64,000 nucleotides of DNA from JANMDR01 sp043760555 (GCA_043760555.1 JAYUOW010000254.1:3324-67323); one strand, 5' to 3'. Positions 17,750-26,895 are shown, counted from the stretch's first letter. The notes: a model not told the origin generated them from the letters alone. Made by a program: numbers and translations.

Positions 17750-18861
17750 GCCGCCACCGCTTCGGGTTGTGCCACGGCTTCAAGGCGCGGCAATAAATCA
17801 ATAAGTTCGCGCCACGCTTGCAGCTCCGGAATGCCCGGTTTACGTTTGCCAAAAAACTGTACCAACTGCATACCCGCTGCGTCATAAAGTTCGAGTGAGG
17901 TAACTAGTCCGTCGGTAGTCGGTTTTTTTACAACCCAGGCTTGTGCAATGTGGTCTTCGCGTAAATGCAAATTGAAATCTGCGTCCAGCACATTTAGCCA
18001 CGGTCCCATCACTTGAATGTTGGCAACGGATCCTGAATGAATTTGTATGCAGCCCGCATTGCTTACAAAACACATAATGGCAACTTTATTTTGCGCCGCT
18101 AGCTCCAGCATCGCCTGTGCAGCACGCGGGGTGACTTGGTAGGCAAAGCGCGGCTCGGCAAGACGTAGCGCTTGGGTACGTGCGAGCGCAAATTTTTTCA
18201 AAACACCAAAAAATTCATGGGTATCTTTGAGTTGTGCCCATGCTTGATGAAACGCGGCCACGTCAATTTCGCTATCGGGCTTGATAGAGGTTGCAAGCGC
18301 AGATTTTTCAGCGACATCTTCGCCCGGCGCTTGGTTTGGCGACCCAAATTGGGCGACGAGCAAATCAAACTCATCCACGTTAGACTCCGGCAGCAAAAAT
18401 ACTTTGTGTACCGCGTCGCCCGTAGCATCAAAAAACTGCAACGATCTTTTAAGTCCGATGCCGTCAGACTCGGCCACCGCGTAGGCGTGCTGCCACTGAT
18501 TTAGAAACAGCCGCAAATCAATATCATCGCCAAGCGCCATTCCCATATTGGCGTTGCCAGTAACGTCTTTATAAACGCCCTTACGCTCATGCACCACCGC
18601 ATAGTTGCGCGTAAGCGCCATCACACGGCCTAGTGCGCCAATGCGTGCGACGATGCTCACCCAATCGCCTAGCGAGTGCGGCGCTAGTCGTGTGGCGGTG
18701 TCGCCAACTTGGGTGGCTACGAGCGCGCATTCGCTTACGCCTAAAAATTCCGCCGCGTCGCGTACCCGCATTTTTTTGTCGGCAATGGCATCCGCCCACG
18801 CTTCGCGCAAAGCGGCGGGGTCGTTCATGTAGGGGTGCGTGGCGATGTTTAAAGACGTCAT
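17746..18861 (-). CDS. hmuS: Haemin-degrading factor HmuS/ChuX-HutX-like duplicated protein
   Basis: HmuS is a cytoplasmic haem-binding protein that breaks down or carries imported haem so that iron is released. The 371 residues form two related halves, as in the family: the first has EFLGVSECALVATQVG and RNYAVVHERKGVY, the second has SNAGCIQIHSG and LNLHLREDHIAQAWVVKKP in part. It is the third gene from the promoter and is coupled to hmuT by a 4-bp overlap. Confidence 0.92.
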   Translation of the reverse strand: MTSLNIATHPYMNDPAALREAWADAIADKKMRVRDAAEFLGVSECALVATQVGDTATRLAPHSLGDWVSIVARIGALGRVMALTRNYAVVHERKGVYKDVTGNANMGMALGDDIDLRLFLNQWQHAYAVAESDGIGLKRSLQFFDATGDAVHKVFLLPESNVDEFDLLVAQFGSPNQAPGEDVAEKSALATSIKPDSEIDVAAFHQAWAQLKDTHEFFGVLKKFALARTQALRLAEPRFAYQVTPRAAQAMLELAAQNKVAIMCFVSNAGCIQIHSGSVANIQVMGPWLNVLDADFNLHLREDHIAQAWVVKKPTTDGLVTSLELYDAAGMQLVQFFGKRKPGIPELQAWRELIDLLPRLEAVAQPEAVAA

Positions 18862-18904
18862 AGTAGCTTTCGTTAAAAAATTGTAGGTTGGATTCGGGCA
18901 TGCC

Positions 18905-19300
18905 TTAAGCGCGGTGGTAGCGACCGGCGACTACGTTTTCAACAAATTGCTGCGCATCGGTTTTTTCAAGCGCTTGGGGCGCTAAGGTCGTTTCGGCATG
19001 CGCGGCTAATAGCGCTGGCAGCACGCTTAAAGCATCTTCACCAAGCGTTATGTCATCGGGTAATGAACCTTTCTGGTTCTCCATTAGCCATGCCTCCCAA
19101 TCGCACGCAATGCGGCTACACAAGCGGCGCATTGCGGGGTCAAGGCCTTTGCAATCGGTTAAAAAGTTTAGGTTGTCCACTATTTTTGGAATGTATAAAT
19201 CGCTACCTGTACGCATGGCGCAGCTCATTAAACAAAACGTGCCAGCAATGACCGTTTGTGGATTAGGTTGCTCAACTTGCGAAAAATTGATGTGCTCCAT
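18905..19300 (-). CDS. Conserved-looking hypothetical protein in the haem operon
   Basis: This is a 131-residue soluble protein with no signal peptide or membrane helix, and it is predicted mostly helical. Cysteines lie at CLMSCAMRTGS, DCKGL, LCSRIACD; six in all, possibly metal-related. I do not recognise the family. It sits 23 bp after the receptor gene and 43 bp before hmuS in the same direction, so it is almost certainly co-transcribed. Its position suggests a role in haem uptake or receptor control, but that is context only. Confidence 0.7.
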   Translation of the reverse strand: MEHINFSQVEQPNPQTVIAGTFCLMSCAMRTGSDLYIPKIVDNLNFLTDCKGLDPAMRRLCSRIACDWEAWLMENQKGSLPDDITLGEDALSVLPALLAAHAETTLAPQALEKTDAQQFVENVVAGRYHRA

Positions 19301-19323
19301 TGTGGCCTCGGCATACGTTAAAG

Positions 19324-21660
19324 TTAGTAGATAAATTTAATTGAAACTGAAGCATTGCGCCCCGCCTGCGTGGTGCGGTCGAGCACGGCGCTTACGCTTG
19401 CCACGCCGCGCACATCGCTCCACAACCAATATTTTTTGTCGGTGATGTTTGCAATACTGGCGTTAAGTTGCATCCATTTGCCTACGTTCCAATAGGCAAA
19501 CACGTCAAGCACAGCGGCGGCATTGGGCTGGAATTGGGTGGCACTGGCCACGCGGGTTTTTGCAGCGTAATGCGTCATTACGCCTTCTACGCCATACGCC
19601 TTGCTTGGCGCGTCGTATTGCAAGCCCGCTACGCTGCGACGTGGCGAGATGCTGTCTAGCGGCACGCCATCCACCAAGTTGTCGCCCGTAGTGGCACCCA
19701 CGGCGACATTGAGTTTCAGGCCGCGTAATAAATTATCGAGCCGCCAATTTAGCTTGGCTTCCCAGCCGCTTATTTTTACGCGACCAATATTAATAGATTG
19801 AAACGTAATTGGCACCGCGTTAGAGCAACGCGGATCGGCTGGGCAATTTAGCTGCGTCAATGATGAAATGAAGTCGCTATAGGCGTTGCGAAATGCAGTG
19901 AGGTTATAGTTTACGGGGCCAACATTGCCGCGCACGCCAAACTCAACGCCTTTGCTGCGCTCTGATTTTAAAGCGGCATTTGGAATAGCCGTATAGCCAA
20001 ACGCAAAATTAGTAAAGCCAAAATTTACGTCGCTGTACGGCGGCGCACGAAACCCTTGTGCGTATTGGCCATACAGCGTGGCTTGCGGCAGGGCTTTGTA
20101 CAACACGCCAATACGGGGCGAAAAGGCGCGGTCGTCTAACCCCTTAACAGTAACGCCAATATTATCAGCCGCAAAAATCGCGTCATTTTCCGGCGTGAGT
20201 TTAAATTGATCAAACCGCACACCTGGCGTGATGGCCAAAGCACCGTTGAGCAGCAGTATTTCGTCTTGCGCATATACGCCAAGTTGCTTTGATTGGCTGG
20301 GCGGAAAGTCGCGCACCGGGAATACATCTGTGCCAACGGTATTGCTCACCGTGGTTGCGCCGGTGGTATTGATAATAGTTTGCCGACCATCGCGAGATTC
20401 TAGAAACTGCGTATTGGTGAAGTCAACACCAGCGCTCAAGCGATGGCTGGTGGTCGCTAAATCAACTTGCTTGATGGCTTGTAAGCCAATGCCTTTAAGG
20501 GTCTGGTCGAATGCAAATTCAATATCGCGAATGCAGGTATTGGTATTGGTGGTCACCCCAGAACAGCCGGCTGTGGTGGCTTCGCGCCGCTCATTGGTCA
20601 CTTGCCGCGTTTTGCTTATTTGTTGATAGGCATTGGCGCGAATGGTGTCAACACCACCAATTTTATGCCATTCCAAATCGGCGCCAAAACGTGCGCGTTG
20701 GCTTCGATCGTTTGCTAATAGCGACGTTGTTTTAGCACTCAAGCTATTTAACGTAGCCACGTCAGTTTTGGTGGTGGCGTCTAAACTTTCTGCGCTAAAC
20801 CTAAGCGTAGGCCCCGTGCTGCCAGTGTTCCAAATTAGTTTGGCTAAACCGCTGGAGCTGGCTGTATTTTGCGGGTTTGGCGCGGTGCGGCTGTTGCCTC
20901 TTGTCGCGTTAGTACCAAAATTTTTGGTTTCATGGCCATCGCGACGGGTCGCTGAGATCAACAACTGCGCGGGTAAGTCGCGGCCTAAAGCCAGCGTGGC
21001 GGTGGTGTTGCGCTCCTGGTCTGCTTGTGAAGCACCCGTTTTTAAAGCGGCATAGATAATATTTGCGGTATCGCGCAGTAAATCGGCAGGGTCTTTTGTA
21101 AAAAAACTCACCACACCGCCTAGCGCGTCAGAGCCATATAAGCTTGATGCGGGCCCGCGCACAATTTCTGCAGATTTCAATAGATCAGGCTCAATGCTGT
21201 TGCGCGTAGCCGCCGCAAACGACCCGATTGAAAAGCTATCGGGCAGCTTGGCACCGTCGATTTGCAACAAAATTCGGTTACCTTCAATGCCGCGAATATT
21301 GATGCCGGTTAATCCAAAGCGCGTCACGCTATTGCCCACCGAAATATTCGGTTCATAGCGGGTGATTTCACGTATATCGCGGCTTAAGCGGCGCTCGATT
21401 GTGGCCGCTGGAATAACGGTAACGGTAGCGGCAACGTCATCAACCGCGTTTTCCGTACGGGTGCCAGATATGGTCATTTCTGGCAGGGTTACAGTGGCCA
21501 ACATCACGGGCGCAGGTGCTTGCGCCAATGTTTGCACCTGTGCTATTACCGCCCATGGTACAAGCAACGCTGGAATCGACAGAAGGGCCGCCCGCATTGC
21601 GGTGGGCAGTATTTTTTTTGGGGTTGCGTGGAGCTTAAGAAGAGGGACGCAGGCGCACAT
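19324..21660 (-). CDS. hmuR: TonB-dependent haem/haemoglobin outer-membrane receptor
   Basis: The 778-residue receptor has a signal region (MRAALLSIPALLVPWAVIAQ in part), a plug beginning at TISGTRTENAVDD, and a 22-strand barrel ending in phenylalanine-isoleucine-tyrosine (SIKFIY). Haem-receptor features are VRGPASSLYGSDALGGVV in the plug and the FRAPP box followed by NAALKSE, which corresponds to the FRAP/NPNL region of HmuR/HemR. The start may be 21 codons further in at MRAALL. It is the first gene of the operon, and a Fur-box-like site lies directly upstream. Confidence 0.92.
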   Translation of the reverse strand: MCACVPLLKLHATPKKILPTAMRAALLSIPALLVPWAVIAQVQTLAQAPAPVMLATVTLPEMTISGTRTENAVDDVAATVTVIPAATIERRLSRDIREITRYEPNISVGNSVTRFGLTGINIRGIEGNRILLQIDGAKLPDSFSIGSFAAATRNSIEPDLLKSAEIVRGPASSLYGSDALGGVVSFFTKDPADLLRDTANIIYAALKTGASQADQERNTTATLALGRDLPAQLLISATRRDGHETKNFGTNATRGNSRTAPNPQNTASSSGLAKLIWNTGSTGPTLRFSAESLDATTKTDVATLNSLSAKTTSLLANDRSQRARFGADLEWHKIGGVDTIRANAYQQISKTRQVTNERREATTAGCSGVTTNTNTCIRDIEFAFDQTLKGIGLQAIKQVDLATTSHRLSAGVDFTNTQFLESRDGRQTIINTTGATTVSNTVGTDVFPVRDFPPSQSKQLGVYAQDEILLLNGALAITPGVRFDQFKLTPENDAIFAADNIGVTVKGLDDRAFSPRIGVLYKALPQATLYGQYAQGFRAPPYSDVNFGFTNFAFGYTAIPNAALKSERSKGVEFGVRGNVGPVNYNLTAFRNAYSDFISSLTQLNCPADPRCSNAVPITFQSINIGRVKISGWEAKLNWRLDNLLRGLKLNVAVGATTGDNLVDGVPLDSISPRRSVAGLQYDAPSKAYGVEGVMTHYAAKTRVASATQFQPNAAAVLDVFAYWNVGKWMQLNASIANITDKKYWLWSDVRGVASVSAVLDRTTQAGRNASVSIKFIY

Positions 21661-21689
21661 AACAAAAATCCGATTGATATATTAATGCT

Positions 21690-21708
21690 AATAAGAATAA
21701 TTCGTATT
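21690..21708 (-). promoter_or_regulatory. Fur-box-like operator upstream of hmuR
   Basis: On the gene's strand AATACGAATTATTCTTATT agrees with the 19-bp Fur consensus at about 11 positions and has the A/T pattern with central ATTAT. It lies 30-48 bp upstream of the first hmuR start, where repression by Fur-iron would be expected. Confidence 0.6.
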
Positions 21709-21909
21709 TAGATTTAAGTCAATGGATTTTTATCGAAATAGTGTGCGTGCTGCGGAATTTTAAAATTTGCGATCGCGCATTAAGCGCGTTGTACTACAGT
21801 GACCGATGGTCGCAGCCGGACAATAACTAATTTGATCCGTTCAACTTCATTTCGCTATTCACCTTATATTTTTAGTTTGGGAACTAAGCGTGAATATAGT
21901 CACTCCTAC

Positions 21910-21945
21910 GTCCGTAAACGCCCATAAATAGGGCTTCTTCAGCCG
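21910..21945. repeat. Palindromic element, copy 6 (intergenic, variant)
   Basis: The core CGCCCATAAATAGGGCTTCT is followed by TCAGCCG; the left arm reads GTCCGTAAA. It shares the extended left flank of copy 4 from ACTCCT onward. It lies between the Fur-box region and the GtrB-like gene. Apart from this and the Fur site I see nothing in the 319-bp gap 21661-21979. Confidence 0.7.
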
Positions 21946-21994
21946 GTAAATAACTTCGGCTTAAGCAAACACGATATTCTTGATCGGTGAAACC

Positions 21995-23086
21995 ATGAAT
22001 CTTCAATACGCCTTTACCCACAGCGCTGATTCCTTCCTGCTCACGCTGCTCGTGCCTTGCTACAACGAGGCGTTGAGTATTGATGCGTTGTTTAGCCAGC
22101 TTGACCCGGCCTTAGTGACAGCGCAGCGTAGCCATCCGAACATGCGCGTTGAATTGATGTTCGTTGATGATGGCAGCAGCGACGCGACGGTCGCCGCGCT
22201 GTTAGCGCGACAAATTTTAGATGATCGTATTGTGGTGGTGGAGTTGAGTCGCAACTTTGGCAAAGAAGCGGCGATGTCGGCGGGTTTGCGCCATGCCACG
22301 GGTGACGCGGTAATTGTGCTGGATGCCGACTTGCAAGACCCGCCAGATTTAATTTGCGCCATGCTGAACAACTGGCGTGAAGGTTTTGATGTGGTGCTTG
22401 CCAAGCGGTGCGACCGTGCTTCGGATGGCATCGCTAAACGACTGAGTGCGCAGGCGTTTTATTGGTTGCACAATCGTATTGCAGATCGCGTGAAAATTCC
22501 CAGTAACGTGGGAGACTTTCGCCTAATGGATCGCACGGTAGTAGAAGCGTTGAACGCATTGCCCGAGAACCATCGCTTCATGAAGGGCTTGTTTGCGTGG
22601 GTGGGCTATCACACCACCACCATCACCTATGCGCGCGCGCCACGCGCGCAAGGCGAGTCGCGGTTCAATGCGCTTGCTTTGTTTGCGCTGGCGTGGGAGG
22701 GTATTGTCGGCTTTAGCGCAGCCCCGTTGCGGCTGTTTAGTTGGGCTGGTGCGTTAGTGTCTTCCATCGCGCTTTGTTGGGGCGCGTGGATTGCGGTGCG
22801 CACCGTGATTTTTGGTGTGGATTTGCCCGGCTATGCGTCGCTGTTGGTGTCTATCTTGTTTTTAGGCGGCATTCAATTGCTGGGCATTGGTGTGTTGGGC
22901 GAATACATTGGGCGTATTTTTAGCGAGGCCAAGCGTCGCCCCGCGTTTTTAGTACGGCGGGTCTATCGGGCGGGTGATGAGGCCTTGGTGCGCAGGCCTA
23001 CGCACTTTCCTGCGCGAGAGATCATTAACGATGCACCAAACGATCCTCAATTTGAAAAGTTGTTCGCGCCCGCGATAGTGCGTTAG
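21995..23086 (+). CDS. GtrB-like polyprenyl-phosphate glycosyltransferase (DPM1 type)
   Basis: A family 2 glycosyltransferase with two C-terminal membrane helices, 363 residues. The GT-A part shows LVPCYNEALSID, MFVDDGSSD, ELSRNFGKEAAMSAGL and LDADLQDPP, all typical of enzymes that load glucose or a similar sugar onto undecaprenyl phosphate. Helices lie at about 235-258 and 270-300. I chose the ATG at 21995, since the upstream in-frame codon is TTG and GGTG precedes this ATG. The DUF6311 gene follows 2 bp later, so the pair forms an operon. No GtrA-like flippase is seen. Confidence 0.88.
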   Translation: MNLQYAFTHSADSFLLTLLVPCYNEALSIDALFSQLDPALVTAQRSHPNMRVELMFVDDGSSDATVAALLARQILDDRIVVVELSRNFGKEAAMSAGLRHATGDAVIVLDADLQDPPDLICAMLNNWREGFDVVLAKRCDRASDGIAKRLSAQAFYWLHNRIADRVKIPSNVGDFRLMDRTVVEALNALPENHRFMKGLFAWVGYHTTTITYARAPRAQGESRFNALALFALAWEGIVGFSAAPLRLFSWAGALVSSIALCWGAWIAVRTVIFGVDLPGYASLLVSILFLGGIQLLGIGVLGEYIGRIFSEAKRRPAFLVRRVYRAGDEALVRRPTHFPAREIINDAPNDPQFEKLFAPAIVR

Positions 23087-23088
23087 CC

Positions 23089-24744
23089 GTGGTGGACAAA
23101 CAACATGGCGGTGTGATGATTGGTGCCGCTGCAGGAGCGGCATTTTTCTTCTGGCTTTATCCTATCGCCATTTTAAATCCTACAAATTATTTGTGGCTGA
23201 TGCAGGGTGATGGCGCGCAACATTTTTTAGGATGGCATTTTTTTCGCGGTGATGCGTGGCAGTTTCCAATCGGCCTAAACCATCAGTACGGCCAAGCGAT
23301 GGGCAGCGCGATTGTTTTTTCTGATTCCATTCCCTTGTTCGCGTTGCTGTTTAAACCATTCGATCCATTGCTGCCGCCGCATTTTCAATACACCGGAATG
23401 TGGATGCTGGCCTGCTACATATTGCAGGGTGCATTTGCGTGGAAGATTGGTGAGGCGCTACGTTGCCAGACCGTGGAAAAATGTGCGCTCATGTTTATGC
23501 TCATCACTGTCACGATTTTGGTGGAACGTGCTTGGGGGCACTTTGCGTTGATGGGGCAGTGGCTAATTTTGGCCGCAGTGTTTGCCTATGTTGCGCGGCG
23601 GTCAGCGTTATGGTGGGCGGTGCTGATTTCCATCACGGCCTTGGTGCACGCGTATTTGCTTTACATGGTGTTAGCAGTTTGGACGGCCGATTGGGTGCGC
23701 AAAGTAGTGGTCGATAAAAGCCGATCGTTTCCGCGCGCCGCGCTAGACTTTGCATCAACCTTGATGATGCTGGCACTGGTGATGTGGCAGATCGGCTACT
23801 TTACCGTCGGCATTGCGGAATCAGCGTCAGGCACGCAATACGGCAACTATGCGGCAGGGCTGCATAGCCTTTGGAACCCCGGTTGGGGCAGTAGATTTTT
23901 GCCGCCAATGGCGGTGCGACCGGGCACTGAGATGGAGGGCGGGGCGTATTTGGGGGCGGGGGGATTGTTGCTTGTGTTGGTAGCGGCGTTGGTGTGGTTT
24001 AAAGCAAGGGTGAAGGTGGTAGCCGTGGTGTGGCCTTTGTTGGCGGTGGCACTAATTTGCGCAGCGTTAGCGTTGAGTAATCGGGTTTATTACGGCACTG
24101 CGGAGGTATTTGCTTTTGCTTTGCCGAATATGTTGCAAGGCAAACTTGACTTTATTCGCGGCTCTGGTCGCCTGCTGTGGTTGCTATTTTATGTGCTGCT
24201 AATCGGTGGGTTCGCCGTCATTACGCAGCACTTAACGGCATTCAAAGCTGGCCTTGTGGCGCTTAGCGTGTGTGCCGTGCAAGTTGTTGATTTATCCAAT
24301 CGCGCCACGATTTTTAAAGGGCTCTATGTGCGCCACATTGAAGCCAATGCAATAAGTGCGGACGTTTTAAAATCGCCATTTTGGAACGATGCTGGGCTTA
24401 AAAAATATAAGCGCATTATGGTGCTGCCCGTGCAGCACATGGCACCACGTTTTGTGGCACTCGGCATGTTTGCGGCAGACCGTAAAATGTCGATAAACGT
24501 CGGCTATTTTGCCCGCGTGCCGATGCGCTGTTTTGCTGAGGGACGAATTGCAGAAGCAGAATTTCGTGAAGGAAAATTTCGTGCGGACACGCTTTATGTG
24601 CTGCAAAAAAACGATATTGCGGTGGTTGAAAGTGCGCTACGCGCGCAAGATGGCATTGGTCTAGTTGACGGCATGACGGTGGTTGCGCCGGTTTGGTTTG
24701 CTTATGGTGTAAGTTCGGCGTGGTTGCGCCCTATGCTGGAATAA
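23089..24744 (+). CDS. DUF6311-type polytopic membrane protein, probable glycosyltransferase
   Basis: The 551-residue integral membrane protein has about ten helices between residues 10 and 400 and a soluble C-terminal part. The N-terminal pattern, an acidic GDGAQHFLGWHFFRGDAWQFP-type segment after the first helix, is typical of the DUF6311 family. That family resembles GT-C enzymes that use polyprenyl-linked sugars. It starts with GTG right behind the GtrB-like gene, as expected if it consumes the lipid-linked sugar made by that enzyme to decorate O-antigen or another surface glycan. The acceptor is unknown. Confidence 0.75.
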   Translation: MVDKQHGGVMIGAAAGAAFFFWLYPIAILNPTNYLWLMQGDGAQHFLGWHFFRGDAWQFPIGLNHQYGQAMGSAIVFSDSIPLFALLFKPFDPLLPPHFQYTGMWMLACYILQGAFAWKIGEALRCQTVEKCALMFMLITVTILVERAWGHFALMGQWLILAAVFAYVARRSALWWAVLISITALVHAYLLYMVLAVWTADWVRKVVVDKSRSFPRAALDFASTLMMLALVMWQIGYFTVGIAESASGTQYGNYAAGLHSLWNPGWGSRFLPPMAVRPGTEMEGGAYLGAGGLLLVLVAALVWFKARVKVVAVVWPLLAVALICAALALSNRVYYGTAEVFAFALPNMLQGKLDFIRGSGRLLWLLFYVLLIGGFAVITQHLTAFKAGLVALSVCAVQVVDLSNRATIFKGLYVRHIEANAISADVLKSPFWNDAGLKKYKRIMVLPVQHMAPRFVALGMFAADRKMSINVGYFARVPMRCFAEGRIAEAEFREGKFRADTLYVLQKNDIAVVESALRAQDGIGLVDGMTVVAPVWFAYGVSSAWLRPMLE

Positions 24745-24745
24745 C

Positions 24746-24778
24746 GCTGAAGATGACCGCAAATAGGGTGCTTCCGCC
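24746..24778. repeat. Palindromic element, copy 7 (degenerate)
   Basis: GCTGAAGATGACC, then GCAAATA, then GGGTGCTTCCGCC matches the family with several mismatches. It lies immediately after the DUF6311 stop. Confidence 0.5.
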
Positions 24779-24782
24779 ATTT

Positions 24783-24923
24783 GTAGGTCGGGTTAGGCGG
24801 TATTTTGCCGTAACCCGACGCGACGGTTGAAGACGGCACAGGCTCCTTCCGGTGTTTAACCGCCATGTCGGGTTACACCCTCAAGGGGTACCAAGCGGCA
24901 AAATACCGCCTAACCCGACCTAC
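24783..24923. repeat. 141-bp nested inverted repeat with perfect 28-bp ends
   Basis: The ends at 24783-24810 and 24896-24923 are exact reverse complements over 28 bp, starting GTAGGTCGGGTTAGGCGG. An inner pair, GTAACCCGAC at 24810-24819 and GTCGGGTTAC near 24867-24876, nests within them. No open frame is present. It resembles widespread GTAGGTCGGGTTA-type palindromic units and could be a non-autonomous mobile element. The 24745-25028 gap holds only this and copy 7. Confidence 0.85.
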
Positions 24924-25028
24924 GGGCACTACGGATTGGCGAATGCGACAACTACCTTAAGGGATGCTTAAGGCGCATCCATGCAGTTTCGGGTATTGTG
25001 CAAAGTCACAACTTTTTGAGCGCTCCTA

Positions 25029-25700
25029 ATGAAAAAAACTTTACTCGGCATATCGTTGTTAAGCCTTATTTTAAGCGGCTGTGCGACCGTTGATGCATTC
25101 ATCAACACCGAAGAATCGGCATACAAAATTATTAAGCAAGAAGGGGAATTCGAGATTCGCGAATATCCCAGCATTATCGTGGCCGAAACTTATGTAACGG
25201 GGCCTTTGGCTGAAGCCACTAACAACGGGTTTAGAGCCATTGCAGGCTATATTTTTGGTGCCAATATCGCTAAAAAACCGGTTGCGGGCGAAGTGCTGAA
25301 TGAAAAAATCGCGATGACGGTGCCAGTCACTGTAGAAGCTGAAAATGAAAAAATCGCCATGACTGTTCCTGTTACGGTTGAGTCCAATACCACCGCGACT
25401 GACGGCGAAAAACGCTGGCGCGTGCATTTTGTGATGCCGAGTAAATATACGCTCGCAACATTGCCCACACCTAAAAATCCAGCCGTGGTATTGCGGCAGA
25501 TTCCACCACAACGCCTTGCAGCAGTCCGTTTTTCGGGCTTCTCCGAAGAGCCGAAGGTGCAAGAACAGACTGCATTGCTGAACGCATGGCTAGAAAAAAA
25601 CCAAGTTAAAGCCATCGGCGCACCACAGCTTGCGCGCTACAACCCGCCGATTACGCTCCCGCCATTGCGGCGCAATGAAATTATGCGTGTGGTGGAGTAA
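25029..25700 (+). CDS. SOUL-family haem-binding lipoprotein
   Basis: The 223-residue lipoprotein has lipobox LSGC with the acylated cysteine at position 18. The SOUL domain follows, with YKIIKQEGEFEIREYPSIIVAE at its start (here split for length) and RFSGF later. Family members bind haem or related hydrophobic ligands. A 15-residue segment is doubled: NEKIAMTVPVTVE occurs at 91-103 and 106-118. The 3' end overlaps the convergent methyltransferase gene by 20 bp. It may tie in with the haem operon 3 kb away, but no shared control is visible. Confidence 0.85.
   Translation: MKKTLLGISLLSLILSGCATVDAFINTEESAYKIIKQEGEFEIREYPSIIVAETYVTGPLAEATNNGFRAIAGYIFGANIAKKPVAGEVLNEKIAMTVPVTVEAENEKIAMTVPVTVESNTTATDGEKRWRVHFVMPSKYTLATLPTPKNPAVVLRQIPPQRLAAVRFSGFSEEPKVQEQTALLNAWLEKNQVKAIGAPQLARYNPPITLPPLRRNEIMRVVE
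25299..25388 (+). repeat. Tandem 45-bp duplication inside the SOUL gene
   Basis: Two adjoining 45-bp units encode the same 13 residues (NEKIAMTVPVTVE) but differ at many third codon positions, for example GCG/GCC, CCA/CCT and GAA/GAG. The duplication is therefore old, and the protein sequence of both copies has been kept. Confidence 0.9.
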
Positions 25701-26895
25701 AGCCGCACACGGCGCGCTCGCAAAACGCGGGCGTTAGCTGCCCGCGATGCAAGCTCGGCCGACTAAAATCGGCCGACAGCACCGCAAACATTTGTGTGGG
25801 TTTAATGCGCCCTGACGCAATTTCTGCCTCGTCACGCGCGTGTACGGCGTCGATGAAGGCGCGATCATCTGCGTTATTGATGTCGAAGTTCGGCCCGAAG
25901 CTGCGGTCAACAAATGGGGCGACTACGTTGCCAAACGGGATAAATAAATCAAAGTGAAACTGCTGATTTAACAGCGGCAAAATGTCTTGTGCGCGAATGC
26001 CTTCAAAGCCTTGCGCTGAGCAATCCCAATTCACGAAGTCTAATTCCACACGCTTTAACTGCCGATTTTTTTTGTATTTTTCATCCAGCGTCAGCCAGTA
26101 TTCTTCAACGATGGAAAGCGCTTCCGGCCAACGCATATGGCCGTTGCGGCCGATCATGTCGGACGTTATGAGCACACCGTTGCTAGGCTGAATGGCCGCA
26201 TGTACGGCATCAAATAGCTGCTCAAGTTCCAATACATGATGCAGTGATTGATTCGCCATCACCGCATTGTAGGGTTGCGTTGGCACCCATTTATTAAAAT
26301 CACCTTCTATTGGCAACACGTGATCGTGCAAGCCAGTGGCTGCTGCAAGCGCCCGCCCGCGCTCGAGCATGGTAGGGTTTAGCTCCACGCATTCAATGGT
26401 GAAGTGGTTAATCCCCATCGCGATTAAACCCTGCGCCACGCGCACCTCGGTATCGCAATTACCCGCACCAATACTGATGAAGCGCGCAGGTTGGGCGGCA
26501 TCGCTTGGCATGGCCTTGGCCAATTGCTTGATGAAAAAATCATCAGGATGAATAAAGCCAAACGGCTGAATCATCGGTAGCAAATATTTGTTCGACCAAT
26601 AGTGAAATATCTCCGGCAAGTTATGCACGACTTCGTCGTGCTCAAAGGTTGCAATTTCAGCGGCGATCCGTGAATCATAATTTGATATGGCTGGAGAAGC
26701 CCTGTTTTTGGGCATCTCCAAGGTAATTGGTGGGGCTTCTGGGTGTGGTGGTGCTTCGATAACAGCGGCCTCAGGCGGCACAGAATTGCTAAAAACTTGC
26801 CGCAGCTTTTGCGCTACTGGCAACGTGCCGGTGCTGGCAAGTATCGCGCGGGCAGCTCGAAAAATGAGCGATCTAGGTGGTGTTGTGTTTTCCAT
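25681..26895 (-). CDS. SAM-dependent class I methyltransferase with an in-frame palindromic element
   Basis: The 404-residue protein has a variable N-terminal part (1-110) and a Rossmann methyltransferase domain: motif I FISIGAGNCDTEVRVA, acidic loop CVELNPTMLERG, and MANQSLHHVLELEQL for the post-II region. I prefer the ATG at 26895 over the upstream start at 26928. Residues 58-69 (EMPKNRASPAI) come from a palindromic element within the disordered, proline-rich N-terminus. The substrate is unknown. It stands alone, divergent from mipA, and its last 20 bp overlap the SOUL gene. Confidence 0.8.
   Translation of the reverse strand: MENTTPPRSLIFRAARAILASTGTLPVAQKLRQVFSNSVPPEAAVIEAPPHPEAPPITLEMPKNRASPAISNYDSRIAAEIATFEHDEVVHNLPEIFHYWSNKYLLPMIQPFGFIHPDDFFIKQLAKAMPSDAAQPARFISIGAGNCDTEVRVAQGLIAMGINHFTIECVELNPTMLERGRALAAATGLHDHVLPIEGDFNKWVPTQPYNAVMANQSLHHVLELEQLFDAVHAAIQPSNGVLITSDMIGRNGHMRWPEALSIVEEYWLTLDEKYKKNRQLKRVELDFVNWDCSAQGFEGIRAQDILPLLNQQFHFDLFIPFGNVVAPFVDRSFGPNFDINNADDRAFIDAVHARDEAEIASGRIKPTQMFAVLSADFSRPSLHRGQLTPAFCERAVCGFTPPHA
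26689..26723. repeat. 35-bp palindromic element, copy 8 (inside the methyltransferase gene)
   Basis: Arms GGCTGGAGAAGCCC and GGGCATCTCCAAGG flank TGTTTTT. The inner stem bases GGAGA/TCTCC have changed together relative to the consensus GAAGA/TCTTC. It is read as LEMPKNRASPA, frame GAG ATG CCC, the same frame as copy 3. Confidence 0.85.
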
